From NCBI GenBank assembly GCA_029204225.1, contig CM055102.1:27384922-27448921 (forward strand): a DNA stretch of 64,000 nt, in the 5' to 3' direction. The stretch is from Diphasiastrum complanatum. Lineage: Eukaryota > Streptophyta > Lycopodiopsida > Lycopodiales > Lycopodiaceae. Positions within the stretch are counted from its first letter, which is position 1; each line of letters starts with the position of its first letter. Both the position numbers and the translations under genes were made by a program. A model generated the notes under the pieces. That model saw only the letters and a list, made by a program, of their open reading frames with translations. It was not told where the DNA came from and did no database searches. This document shows, piece after piece, positions 23,770 to 35,505 of the stretch.

Positions 23770-25671
23770 CTCCCTTTTGACCTTGCAACTTTGCATGTTT
23801 AGTCCAATTGCCTTTTTTTGCTTGGCGAAGAGTGGCCTGTCAAGTGACTTCGTGAGTAGATCTGTAATCATGTCTTCATATTTTATGTACTGGACCTGGA
23901 GCTCTCCTTTCGAGATTAAATCTTGAATGTGATGGTACTTCAAAAGTATGTGTTTTGTCTTTGAATGGAAGACAGGATCATGGGACAAATAAATGGCACT
24001 CTGAGAGTCCATCATCATCGTGCATGGTCCTCCTTGTGGTATCCCGATTGCTTCCAGCATCATCTGCAGCCACACTACCTTGTTCGACACCTTTGAAGCT
24101 GCGACGTATTCAGCTTCGCAAGAAGATTGAGCTACCAAGGTTTGCTTTTTGCATATCCAACTGATTGCAGCTCCGCAGGCTATGGTACATCCTCCAGTTA
24201 TGGACTTGTTGTCATCTTTGCAACTCGCCCAGCTTGCATCACTGTAGTGATGCAGCTCGAATCATTTTTCTTAGTTTTCAGCTCTGTAGGTTAATCCCAT
24301 ATTCTGGGTACCCTTTAGATACTGTAGGATTCGTTTTGCCATTTTCCAATGTGCCATGCAAGGATTGGAAGAGAATTGGATTAAGACATAAACAGATAAA
24401 GCTAGATCGGGTAAAGGTACATCAGACTACCGATTAGGTTTTGGTAGGGTATACCTGCCATCTTCTGTTCTTCCTCTTCTATTTTTGGGCAATCTTGCTT
24501 CGTTAGCTTGGCACCAACTATCATTGGTGTGACCTTTTCTTTGCAGTCCATCATGTAATACTGCTTGAGCACCTTTCTGGCATATTCAGACTGACTCAAC
24601 TGCATTTCACCCTTTGTTCGATCTCTTCTGATCTCCAGCCCAAGGCATTTCATTGTTTCTCCTAGATCTGTGATTTCATAACTTTCAGAAATCTGACTCT
24701 TCGTGTCTTTGATCATCATCAAGGAATTTCCTATCATCCAAAAATCGTCCACAAAAATAGTCAGTATCACAAAATCTTTTCCTACTCTTTTTATATAGAG
24801 ATTACAGTCCGGTTGTGTAGGATTGATGCCTGTTTTAGACCATAAATGCATCTCTGCAACCGACAGACATATTGTCGATTGTCGGGGTCTTCAAATCCTT
24901 CAGGATGCTTCATGAAGATTTCCTCCTCTAGATCTCCATGGAGAAAGGCTATCTTCACATCAATCTGGTGAATTTCCAGATTGTGATGTGTGGCGTATGC
25001 AAGGAGTAGTCGTATGCTTGTCATCTTGACCATCGGCGAATATGTGTCAAAATAATCAACACCATATCTCTGTGTGTAGCCCTTTGCGACAAGCCTTGCC
25101 TTGTAGCGGCCAACGGTGCCATCTGATTTCATTTTCTTCTTGTATACCCACTTGCAGTCGACGATTTTTCTGTTTTCTGGCAGTGGCTCTAGTGTCCATG
25201 CCTTGTTTTGCCTCATCGACTCGATCTCCTCTAACATTGCCTGCTTCTAGAATTCTCCCTCTGGACTCTGGATAGCTTCTTGATATGTTGTTGGCTCTTC
25301 AGTGAAGCTGCAATACTCGAATTGCGTGTCTTCGCTCTACTGAAGATTGTCAACGTAACGTTTTAGAGGTCTTCTTTGTCTTGTTGACCTTCTGGGTTCG
25401 TTTCATCGCTGCTCGAACATTTCTTGTTCGTGGGGTTGATTTTTTGCTTCCTGTTGCTCTGGAGTCTGTGGCTCAACATTCTGATTTGACGTTTGTCCTC
25501 GATCTCCCTCTTGAATTGGCAGCAGTGTGAAGATCTCATGGCCTCTTTCATCTTTTAGTCCAGGGAATGTGGACTCATCGAACTTCACATCTCTGCTCGA
25601 AACAACCTTTTTCGTGGTTGGGTTGTAGAGCCTGTACACTTGTGTTCCGTTCGAGTACCCGACCATGATCG
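23755..25671 (-). pseudogene. Copia pol remnant (integrase end, RT, RNase H)
   Basis: From right to left on the minus strand: integrase C-terminus MVGYSNGTQVYRLYNPTTKK and VVSSRDVKFDES (25666-25560); a Gln/Glu-rich linker; reverse transcriptase KWVYKKKMKSDGTVGRYKAR, YGVDYFDTYSPMVK and RCIYGLKQAS (25237-24800); VDDFWMIGNS (the usual YVDD becomes FVDD) and ITDLGETMKCLGLEI; then RNase H SSCEAEYVAASKVSNK and MMDSQSAIYLSHDPVFHSKT (24138-23770). Frame breaks at about 24800-24850 and 24250-24400 disable it. Confidence 0.85.
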
Positions 25672-26186
25672 TTTGCTATGATTTATATATGTTCCAAATC
25701 GAAACACAAACTGAATAAATTACAACCTTAAATTAAGAATCAAGAGATTAGATAGTTAGTTGCATAACAAATACCAAAGCTCCTAGACACTCACAAAAGT
25801 CACAAATAGCAAAAAATGTGCATGTTTAGGGCTGAATCCATTGCTTGTCATCAACTTGTGTCAAAATAGTCTTTTTTAGGCCCTTTTGGTTGTTTAATCA
25901 GCTTAATTTGGTACTTTCCGATCCATCCTTTGTTGCAAGTCAACACAGCTTATTCGTGCTCACTCACATACACGCACTCTCTAATATTCTTGATTTAGCA
26001 TGGATTGATGCTTTCGTGCATTTTGTTTACTAAGATTGCTGCTGATCATGGTTTATTTGGTGGGCAGCTGGAGGCTGGGGAGATGGCGGGGGCTGAGGCG
26101 GAGGAGGTTGGATCGGAACAATGAACTTGGACCTTTTCTAAGAATTATGATGGATATCGATCTGGATCAGTAGGTTTCAATGTTTG
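25672..26186. other. Upstream spacer of the TauE/SafE gene
   Basis: No gene recognised. The part from about 26060 is G+A-rich and may be distal promoter or leader of the transporter gene. Confidence 0.5.
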
Positions 26187-26394
26187 GCGATATATTATAG
26201 CTGAGAGGGATCAGTCATGCCTTAGTACTAGTGTTGTTGCGTTGATGAGGGTGCCTTGTCCTCTGCCTCAGGTGATCATGAGAATTACTGTTGTTGGATA
26301 TTATATATAGCTGAGCGGGATCCATCATGCCTTACAGTTGTTGCGTTGATGAGGATGCCTTGTCCTCTGCCTCAGGTGATCATGAGAATTAGCG
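26187..26394 (+). repeat. Tandem duplication of proximal promoter
   Basis: Two imperfect copies (about 26187-26292 and 26297-26394, offset 110 bp) share a TATA-like run before ctgag-gggatc, catgcctta, gttgttgcgttgatgagg and tgccttgtcctctgcctcag. Each copy has its own TATA-like run (26191-26199 tatattata; 26301-26309 ttatatata). The second ends 19 bp before the start codon. Two start regions may result. Confidence 0.8.
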
Positions 26395-26413
26395 ATCGCG
26401 AGAGGTAGAATCT

Positions 26414-29390
26414 ATGGCGGTTTTTGGATCAACGTTGTTGTTACTGGCATTACTTGGTTTTGTTTTTGCTTATACATGCAGCTGCACGCAGGCTCGGCAT
26501 CCTTCTATCACGACAGCAGTTGAAGGCCTTCGTAATAATCTGTCAACTCATGGCAACGCACTGGCCTTCTATGATGCAATGGCGATTGCCAGAGGAGTAG
26601 GCGCATCCGTCAGGACTAGTGGCAATAATTATAGAGCGGATGATGGAAAATCCTGGCATTTCTGGCTGAAAGGAGGTGATCTTCCTTCAGAGAAATGGCC
26701 TCCTCTTGTTTTCAATGCGAAAACGATAGTAGCTATGGCTGTTGCCGCCATTGGAGCCGCCCTGTCAAGCGCAGGAGGCGTGGGAGGAGGCGGCCTTTTT
26801 GTACCAATTTTCAATCTTCTGCTCCAATTCGACGCAAAGACATCTGCAGCTTTGAGCAATTTTATGATTTTTGGAGGTATGTTTGCAAATATTCTCGTCA
26901 ATTCTGTGCAGCGTCACCCCAGTCATTCTGAGCGCTCCATGATCGACCTGGACGCAGCTATACTTATCCAGCCTAACATGCTGTTGGGCATCAGTCTTGG
27001 TGTCTTCTGCAACGTAATGTTCCCAGGTTGGCTTATCATTTTGCTTCTCACCTTCGTCCTCATTTTCGTGACCTTCAGAAGCTGTACCAATGGGGTGCGC
27101 CTGTGGAAAAAGGAAAGTTCTATAGCATCTCATGAAAGAACTATGATGGCTAGTGTTACAGGTTGTATGGCAGACGAGGAGGGGCACAGATCTGGAACTA
27201 GCCACGATATAATAGCGGAACGGGTTTGTCGCACAGAATTAAAACTAGCAGTAGATAGCAGCAATAAGATTAGTGCAACTGCGGCAAAGGAGGCGGATAT
27301 ACAGTCAAACCTTCCTCAAAATAGTTTGCAAGAAACTTTGCTCCCACTTGGAAGCCCAGAGGTTTCTAAGCATTCATATATCAACCATTTGGTGCTCGTG
27401 ATTGTTTGGTTTGCATTCTCTGCATTGCAAGTCCTCAGGGATGGCAGGTGAGAACAAGCTTGTTTTTTTCGTCTTATCACTGCGTAACAAACGTCATTGA
27501 TGATAGTTCCGCTTGACAGTACTGATTGTAATTATGTGACATTTCACGAAGCTATTGAGTTGATTTTAATTTGAATATGAGACGTGATCTTCAATATCTT
27601 CCTTTCCTCGAAGGTGGCAGGTTCTTGTCTACATGAAAAATGGGAATTGCGGACTGTCTGCTCTGAAAATATCTTAGGTGTTCTTAAGACATTTCTGAAT
27701 AAAACAGACGGCACATCACAAATTTTGAAGAATCGAGTTGGTGTTAGAAAAACCTGGTTACCATTTAGTGATTTTAGGAGGAGCAAATTACTTCTTGCTC
27801 TACTTTCGGATTCCATTTTTTATCAAGAATTTGGAGAGAAACAGCATAGCTTTGGCTCTAAAAATCCCTTTTCTCTCCTGATTTGAACCTTCTTAAGAGG
27901 CTTACTCGCTTAGCAGCTCTAAATGAATACGCTTACTTCCATTCAAAACTGAATCTGGCGCACTCATCATTGAGAGGAACAACAAAGGCCACACAGGAAA
28001 TTTTCAATTATTTCTGAGCTTGTGTTTCCGTCTTGGCCTAAAAAAACCTTCACTTGAACTTAAGTACAATTCAGGTTATACTGCATTGGAATGTTTATTG
28101 TGCTACTGGCATGTTATTCGGTGATCATCAAACTGTTATGGGCTGTCAAATATGACCATTAAACGTTGCAATAATTGCCAGCACACTACACGGTTTAACT
28201 TTGACACGGCTAAGAAAATTCCGGGATTTTAACTTCTAAGGACTAACATAGATGTTTTGTTTAAAAGTCACAGTATGCTGGACCTTGAACCTTGTGGAAT
28301 TAGTTATTGGCTGCTGACTGGGTTACAAGTACCACTCTCTGTTGCTATTACAGCATGGACAGCGTGTCACTTGCGAGGAAAGAAAAAAAGCAGCTTCTCT
28401 CAACGACCTCAGGCAAGCCATTATTCCTGTCCGGACTCCGGTGATTTTTCATTGGATGTTGATTGCGCAATAGCTAACCAATCAATTGCACCTAAATATT
28501 TAAAAGCATACATGTGACACTCCCTTCAACAGATAACTCCTAGCCATCGGACAATGACAACGCACATCCAGATTCCACTTATCTATAGTCCAAGTTTGCA
28601 CTTTTTTGAAAGTCATGGATCTTGCCATTTGCGCTTATACTTGGTATCTTGATATCTGGCATGCATTTAGTGGTGCTAAGTTGCTGTATGTGATTAACTC
28701 TCTTCACAGGATTTTTCCTAGTGCTTGTGTCGAGGGTACAACTATTGCTCTCCTAACCTTTTCTAAATCAAAATTTTCTCAAAAGAGGGCATTCTATGCT
28801 GCAGAAGGAAGGCGATGTACTGCCAAAAACTTACACCCCTCTATCAGTTATAGCTCTGGTGACAGGCATTTTGGGAGGGATGCTTGGTATTGGAGGTGGA
28901 ATGATTATCAATCCCATCCTTCTTGAGATTGGCATGCTTCCGCAGGTTTACTTTCAATCTTGTTTCTTAAGGCATTCCAAACAGTCTCCTCTTCCTCTGA
29001 TGTTCTATATAGTACGTCACCAGCACGTTGACAGTGAACATTCTAGACTGATCCAAGTGAGCTTTCTATTTGGTTTTGCAGGTAGCAGCAGCAACTAGTG
29101 CGTTATTGGTATTCTTTTCTTCATCATTGTCAGTGGTACAATTTTGGCTTATGGGGCGTATTCCCATAGAGTATGCGACCATTTTTGCCACTTTGTGTTT
29201 TGCATTTTCAGGCCTAGGCCTGCTGATTCTACAACGTGCGATCACTAAGTATGGAAGAGCGTCCTTGATTGTTTTTTGCTTAAGTTTTGTCATGGGATTG
29301 AGTGCAATCCTTATGGCTTTCTTCGGAAGCCTGGACGTGTGGGGTCAATATTCAAGAGGAGAATATATGGGCTTTCATGCACCTTGTTAA
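26414..29390 (+). CDS. TauE/SafE-family membrane transporter, four exons
   Basis: Spliced model: exons 26414-27447, 28268-28412, 28805-28945 and 29082-29390, giving 542 residues. Residues 1-26 are a signal peptide. Hydrophobic segments begin at 103-138 with the glycine-rich AAIGAALSSAGGVGGGGLFV, the first TauE repeat. The second repeat is in exon 3 (GILGGMLGIGGGMIINPILL) and exon 4 (AAATSALLVFFSSSLSVVQF and GRIPIEYA). The C-terminus YMGFHAPC matches plant members. The family includes sulfite/organosulfonate exporters; plant members are secretory-pathway membrane proteins whose substrates are mostly unproven. A loop of about 100 residues (225-325) separates the halves, as is usual. Junctions keep frame: GCAG/gtgaga, CAG/gcaagc (a GC-AG intron), CAG/gttta. 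Exon 2 could start six bases later (28274), removing two residues. No frameshift or stop was seen, so it is probably functional. Confidence 0.88.
28413..28804 (+). other. GC-AG intron of the transporter gene
   Basis: Exon 2 codons ...CGACCTCAG are followed by GCAAGC, and exon 3 starts after ATGCTGCAG. Both edges are phase 0 and join QRPQ to KEGDVLPK. The exon side (CAG) and +3 to +5 bases (AAG) fit the GC-AG class, which normally needs a strong consensus elsewhere. Confidence 0.7.
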
Positions 29391-30084
29391 TGGCCACTGG
29401 AAAAAGTCAAGCATGCTGAAAGCCCTGTTCCTGTGCTACCATATTACCTGTAGATGTGGTGGTCAGAGCTAATAGTATGGCGAGGCCATGTTAAAATTCT
29501 GCATTGCTAAAATCACTACATTCTGAGGGCTTCCATGCCATGGCAGATCTTAACCATTTTACACATTGAAAGCTCAGCTTGAGTAATGACCATTGCTTGG
29601 ATGTGCACATATAACATATTCAAAATATAAAATTTGGGAAGCAATCAATCATAGGTTTCCTTCTGCCGAAACTTCCATCTTTTTTTGCACTTGCTTCCAT
29701 GATGAGCTTCTTCATTCAAAGATTTATGTCGTAATTCTTTCCTTGTCAAATCCACCTTTATAATGAGGACAGATTTTTGTGTCATAAAAGTGTACACACT
29801 GCAATACTTCTCTAGTCTCAAATGTCGATCTTAGTTGTGTCAAGATGTCATTCCTAGATCGCTTTTGGAACACAACTACAATGTAGGGTCGCTGCTGCTA
29901 CACGGTTCAGAGGAGTATGCTGATTAGCATTAGTGCCGAGAGGCATACCTTGTCTCTAGCTTGATTTGACCAAGAAAAATCCCCATCCACCAACCAGCTC
30001 CTCTTGCAAGCTCTGCCAAAGTCCTGTGAAACACAATATTGCAAATCTTCCCACGAGCAGTTAGTCCAGCTTGCAAGACTTAAT
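29391..30084. other. 3' flank of the transporter gene
   Basis: Presumed 3' untranslated region and spacer. No further exon or gene recognised. Confidence 0.5.
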
Positions 30085-30207
30085 GCTCCATCAACCTGTG
30101 GTGGAGATCAATTATCAGCACTCTACAGCAGTTTTTGCTCCATCAGCCTGTGGTGGAGATCAATTATTAGCAATCTACAGCAGTTTGTGCTCCATAAGCC
30201 CGTCTGC
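30085..30207. repeat. 52-bp tandem repeat, 2.4 copies
   Basis: Units start at 30085, 30137 and 30189 (partial) with gctccat-a-cctgtggtggagatcaattat and end ctacagcagtttt. The first two copies differ at only a few positions. Confidence 0.85.
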
Positions 30208-30297
30208 TTGCAAATCGTATTGGATAGTCCTTCTTATATTCACCTGGCTGCGTCAAAACTGATCCAATAGCATATTTCATCAGTGTGAAAATGAAAT

Positions 30298-31313
30298 TCA
30301 ATCATCCAATCTAGAGAACACAGTATTGGTGCTGAGGCTAATGCTTTTTTCTAATTTTTCAAAGGCTTCTAACGCCTCTACTATCCAACTAGAAACTTTA
30401 GTCAATTTGTATATAGGTCTTGCTAAATCCGCAGAGAAGATAATAAAAATTTGGTAATAGTTCGCATGACCCATAAATACATAAACTCCACGAATTGTTG
30501 TTGGCGGTGGCAATTCCAAAGTAACCTTGATTTTGGAATAATTCGTGGCAATGCCATGTCTTGATATCACATGTCCAAGAACAACTCTGTGGGAAACCCA
30601 GATCTGGCACTTTTCTAGATTTAGAAAAATTTGATATTTGCGACATCGTTCAAATACTTTCTCCAATCGATCCAGGTGGTCTGTATCTGTGCTATGGACT
30701 CCAAGGTCATCCAAGTAATTTCAAGGAATTTCTGTAGATAATCTTTAAAAGCAAATTGCATCACTCTTTGGAATGAACTTGGTGCATTACAGAGTCCAAA
30801 CGACATTACTTTGTAAACATAGGTGTCCCATTCTGTCGCAAAAGTTGTTTTGTGGCGACCCGCAGGTGCAATCTTGACCTGGTTGTATCCACTAAATCCA
30901 TCCAGAAAACTATAAGCTTCCGCTTCAGCAAGGCGGTCCAAAATGCTTTCAGTAAAAGATAACGTAAAGTGATTTTTTCGCATCACTTTGTTCAAGGCCT
31001 TGAGATTCACACAAATTCTCAGTTTCTCATTCTTCTTAGGAACAATGACAACATTAGGATTACAGTGATAGAACTTTGTAACCTTTGGAACTGCATCAAG
31101 TATTAAACGTATGGTGTGTTCAATAACTGATGTCGAAATACCCTTGAGATCTTTATAAATACATGCAAAGCAATCTTGATACTTAATAAGTAACGTTCGA
31201 AGTGCTTGAAACTGTGCAGGATTAAGTTGTGATCCAACTTGTACAATCTTTTCTGGTTCTCCTGGTTTAGCAAAATTCATAGGTTGTGTCCTAGTTGGGG
31301 CCATTGTAAACAT
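30298..31313 (-). pseudogene. Ty3/gypsy reverse transcriptase, frameshifted
   Basis: The minus strand encodes NVVIVPKKNEKLRICVNLKA, SFLDGFSGYNQVKIAP, KTTFATEWDTYVYKVMSFGL and CNAPSSFQRVMQFAFKD, then the catalytic DD in MDDLGVHSTDTDHLDRLEKV and CQIWVSHRVVLGHVISRHGI. A one-base deletion at about 30715 splits the Y-x-DD motif between two frames. The connection domain continues to 30298. Confidence 0.85.
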
Positions 31314-32148
31314 CTTTCAATTCTGGCACTTGTTCTTCGGGTTCACGATGTGTTTTTGATAACATAATAACCACATCATCTAGTGTATATCGTTTAAAAT
31401 GTCTGGGCATATCATGTTGGACTCCATTTGCTTGTTCTTTGTCAAAAGGATTTGTCTTGGATTTTCGCTTAGTCTTTTTAGCAAGAATTAATCGTGGAGG
31501 TGATGACTTCCGAGAATATAAACTCTTCTTTGAAGGTGACGACTTCCTAGACGGTGATGTCTTGCTAGAACTCTGACTTGCAGAATCATCCTTGACTTTT
31601 CCTTTGCATTTATCCAATAAGGGTGGCACATTCTTTGAATCAATCTTTTGAAGAGGATTTTCCCATTTCAGGACTGTATTATAATGTTGCTTGGCTTGTT
31701 TCTTCGTCATTGAGCCTGTGATCCTGTCTTCCTTCAATATAACTGCTTTTGGTAGTTTTATTGTTGGTTCATCAAGAATATTACGCACTCCAAATTTGGT
31801 CGGATCCATATGATTTAGAATTTGCTCATCAGTAAGTTCTGCATTGTCATCATAAGTCAAGGCATGACTCACAGGAATGAGTTCATCTTCAATCGGATCT
31901 GGTATTGGCTCCGTTGATATCCAAGCTACATTCAGCACATTCAATGGAAAAGTGATCGGTGTGTCTAAAGTTCGATCCAATAATGAAATCTCGCTCAAAT
32001 CTGATTGATTATCTTGTTGACACATATAACCTGCTGTACAGTCAATCGTTGCAAGGGCTTGATTCCAGTTGACAGTATTAGTTTGAGAGTCGTAATGAAC
32101 TCCCCAATTTTTCACTGGTCGGTCACAAGTATGATTTGCTGTTGGCAA
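31291..32148 (-). pseudogene. Ty3/gypsy pol linker, Ser/Lys-rich
   Basis: A 285-codon open stretch between protease and reverse transcriptase. The first two-thirds are acidic. Around 31590-31490 it becomes a Ser/Lys/Pro tract (SSSKTSPSRKSSPSKKSLYS), then RHFKRYTLDDVVIML. No domain recognised. Such long linkers occur in some plant gypsy lineages. Its strong charge suggests nucleic-acid contact, but that is inference. Confidence 0.5.
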
Positions 32149-32169
32149 ATCATCATCCTCTTTTTTGAG

Positions 32170-32690
32170 CCACTAGTTTGATAGTCCAAGTTACAGAATC
32201 AACCTTGATTACACGTTCACAATTTTCAAAAGTGATTTTTCCGGTACCCCAATTATGAATTTCTTGTGCAACTTGTAACCATGGGCGTCCCAATAGGACT
32301 TGGTAGACATTTGGTGCTTCCGGTAAGTCCAATACTACGAAAGTAATGACGAACTATACTCCGGCAATTCTGACAGGTATATCTTCAAGCATTCCTTGCG
32401 GATGAACTGTCATTTGATCAGCTAGCTTAATGGCAAAAGTCGCAGGCTCTATCATTGTAAGGCCCCATTTTGCACATAGCTTTGTAGAAATAAAATTAAC
32501 TCCCGAACCGCCATCTATCACGATTGCTTCGTTAGAAAATTGTTTGTGTTGTATCGGCAGGGTGATATTTTTTTGTTCACTTTCCCAAGCTGCTCTGACA
32601 TGGAGTACTTCATTAGATTCTTCAAATCCAGCACAAAAAAGTGGCTCATTAGAGGAGTTCTCAATATCAAAAAGATCCTTTAAGAAATGC
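32170..32690 (-). pseudogene. Ty3/gypsy retropepsin-like remnant
   Basis: The minus strand has EESNEVLHVRAAWESEQ, AIVIDGGSGVNFISTKLCAK and ADQMTVHPQGMLEDIPVRIA, then across a stop VYQVLLGRPWL, the conserved end of plant gypsy proteases. The active-site triplet reads DGG-S-G where DTG/DSG is usual, which suggests loss of catalysis or a divergent clade. Confidence 0.65.
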
Positions 32691-32720
32691 CATGTAGGAT
32701 ATAGAAAAATATTAAAATAA

Positions 32721-33181
32721 AAAAAACAATATTGTTTATTTGCTTGCCCACACCACTCCCAAGGCCTCCCCAACTCCCAATGATATATAACTTGACTAAA
32801 TTCAAAAATATTCTCTCCATTAGTTACAAAAAGAGCAATATTTTCACTGGATCTAGAATATGACCGCCATCCCCAAATTCGAATCTGAAAAAATTGCAAA
32901 ATGTTTACATATGCATTCCTTCCACGAGAATGGAAATATGAGCGCCAACTACCTATTGGAATGAAAAAATGAACAGCATTTCTAAATTTGAATCAAGCAT
33001 ACAAGCATGGAGATTGGATTGATCGTACATAGTATATAATATAATCAAAGATGAGTATTTTGTTTTGCTTCATAGAATCTGGTCATAGTACTTTGATGCA
33101 ACTGATTACTCTATTATTTTTTTTATGATGACATTATATCATTCACATGTGGATATCCCTATTGATTTGGCACCTTTGCAG
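32721..33181. other. AT-rich spacer / possible 5' end of the next gene
   Basis: No conserved coding sequence. A plausible splice acceptor (cacctttgcag) ends at 33181, so an upstream exon of the following gene might lie here, but I cannot identify it. Confidence 0.4.
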
Positions 33182-35290
33182 AGAAAAGGAGGCAAAGGAA
33201 TTCAAATATCTGTTGAGGATCGTTCTCGTTACAAGGCAGAAGGAAAAAAAAAAAAACTTGGATTTATGGATAGATGGAACATTATATCCACAAGATCCAA
33301 GCACTTTGACACATCCCACATTCTCTTCAATAACTCATTTAGCTACATGGATATGCAATGGGCATAGTAGATTACTAGGATATTGTGAAAGATTGCAGAA
33401 CCATGGAAAACAACTTTATATGAATAAAGTTCACTTTTTAGAAGGTGAGTTAATTTGGATATCCTCTTATTGTCAAAATAGAGATTGTCATCTCCAAAAG
33501 ACGTTAGAAGAAAATGAACAACCTAAAAAAAATAATGAATCATTACAAAAGATAACAATCAATATCAAATCAGAACTAGAGCAAATGCAATCAGTCTTAC
33601 GGTCTATTCGTATTAAAAACTTACAATTATTGAAGGATGTGGATTTGGCAAAGGAAAAGGCTGAAAATTAAAAGCGAAAGTGACAAAGTTACAAGGATAT
33701 TCAAACGCTTTCAAAAGGAGGTTATCAAAATAGAAGGATCTGTGCATTCAAATAAGCATATTCTGATTTTTGTAAGTTTTTCAATGACATTTGGATTTAA
33801 TTTCAGCTATGGTGATATTCTGTTAACTATCTATTTTTTTTTTGCAGATCTGCATTAGTAGCTCCTCAGAATATTAAAGACAATGCTTCACTAGGAATGT
33901 CATTGGGCACAATATTGACTTGCAAATCCACTGAGCGTATCATGATGAACAATAGGATTTCAAATGTAAAGTGTAAAATAGCAGAGTCTTTGATGGTGGA
34001 CATTCAAAAAATTTTAGATAAGACTATAGTTCAGGGTGCTTGTGATTTTGCAAGTATTAGTAGGGAAGCATATGCAACAATATTTAAACTAATTAGAGAA
34101 GCTTTTAAGCAAGTTCAAATTAGAAAAGTCCCAATCCCTAGGACATATCACTTGAAGAAAGAGAGGGATACATTAAACATAGGTATGCATAAGATCATTG
34201 GAACTCCATTTCATATTGAGGAGGTGTATGAAACTGATGGAAGATCGATATTCTATAATTCATCAAACAATTTATTTGTTGATCTAAATTACTTGCTGAG
34301 ATACATCGTCACATTCTATGATATAACCTATGAAAAGTTGAATGGCAAAATAATCATAGTACTTAAGTTAGATGAGTCAGAAATTGTGAAAGGGCAGACG
34401 ATGGAGAGGGTTAGTATAACTGTCATAAATGGTGCTCTATCACAAACAGAGAACCAAGAAGATTTCAGATTCAGTGTCCAGTCAGAAAATGATATATGGT
34501 GGTTGGCAACGTTTCAGGTAACTAGCCTCATTGTTACATTACATTCATTGAATAGTATTAATACATTGTAAACTAAGCTTGGACAGGTGCTGAAAGAGGA
34601 TCATGATATATTATCATGGACATTCTCAAGGACATCTTATCCTAGGATCATCAAGGACCATATGGATGGAGGACTTCTCAATGTTCTAGGAGTTGGAGAC
34701 TTCAATGTTGAATGGCACTTAGCAGGTGATTTGAAAACATTGAAATGTACGTATAATGTCTCTCACGGTGCTACATCAAAACACCCTTGTTTGTACTGCA
34801 TGAAAATGGCTGCCACTCAGGATTTCGAGAAAGACGGCAAAACCAGAGTACTAAAAGTTGATGTATGGAAAAAGCTTGATAGTATGATTGCTATCTCAAG
34901 AAAAGAAAAATACTCTGATATTGATAAGAAAGTTGTCCAAAGGAACTGTGTCGAGTTTGTTAATGCAGTATCAAAAGCATGGGGAGAAGATCACATCACT
35001 CATTACATGGTTAGTATAAAATTTTCAAAATGCTTTCAAATTTTCATATATATTTAGATCCAAACATAAGACTAACATTATAATTTTGACAAATGCAGCA
35101 CATACTAAGAGATCATATAGCATTTTTTGCAAATACATATGGAAGCTTGAGTGTATGGTCATCACAAGGGATGGAGAAGTCACACTGGCAAGCACGAGCA
35201 GCATTTCATCGAAATACACAACATGGAGGAACCAATGAAAAACGAAACTACATTTGTCAGTTGTTTCAGTGGTTCTACTGCAAAGTTTAG
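33182..35290 (+). CDS. Spliced transposase-like protein, family not named
   Basis: Exons: about 33182-33771 (with one frameshift near 33640-33670), 33870-34517 (or from 33848), 34587-35009, 35099-35290. The 34518 and 35010 introns have good GT-AG borders and phase 0. The N-terminal exon is Lys/Glu-rich and coiled-coil-like. The core has LKLDESEIVKGQTMERVSIT (D at 34371-34373), EWHLAGDLKTLKC (D at 34728-34730), KHPCLYCMK (a CxxC pair), and HILRDHIAFFANTYGSLSVW then SSQGMEKSHWQARAAFH (E at 35174-35176). The two Asp and the Glu, about 96 and 119 residues apart, look like a DDE nuclease triad. The order GDLK, PCxxC, H-x-DH, QG-x-E resembles uncharacterised transposase-like proteins common in invertebrates. 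I cannot name the superfamily. The frameshift suggests recent decay or an assembly error. It is convergent with the next gene, with 215 bp between stops. Confidence 0.55.
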
Positions 35291-35505
35291 ATTTGACATA
35301 TAACAAAGTCCACACAATACAACAAGTTTAGAAAAGCATGCAAGTTCATACAAGAAGAGAAAATTAGATGATTGGTGAGTAGAAAATCATCATTGTCATC
35401 AAATCATGACATGTTCAGAATTGCTTTGCAAGTTCATTGAACAAGAGAGGAGAAATACCCAATGTAAATGTATTGATTGTATTATACCAGAATACAAAGT
35501 GTCAA

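Larger units (their letters stand above)
23100..25671 (-). mobile_element. Copia element, second family, 5'-truncated
   Basis: A minus-strand remnant with 3' LTR (about 23100-23769), polypurine tract (AAAAGGGAG read on the minus strand, 23770-23779) and pol from RNase H back to the integrase C-terminus. It stops abruptly at about 25671, so gag, protease and the integrase core are missing. Its pol differs clearly from that of the 11.6-19.4 kb array. Confidence 0.75.
30298..32720 (-). mobile_element. Ty3/gypsy-type element remnant
   Basis: A minus-strand fossil with, in order, retropepsin region (32690-32170), a charged linker (32148-31300), and reverse transcriptase (31313-30298). There is no recognisable LTR, integrase or RNase H, and the element ends near 30298. 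Frames are long, but several breaks exist. Confidence 0.75.
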
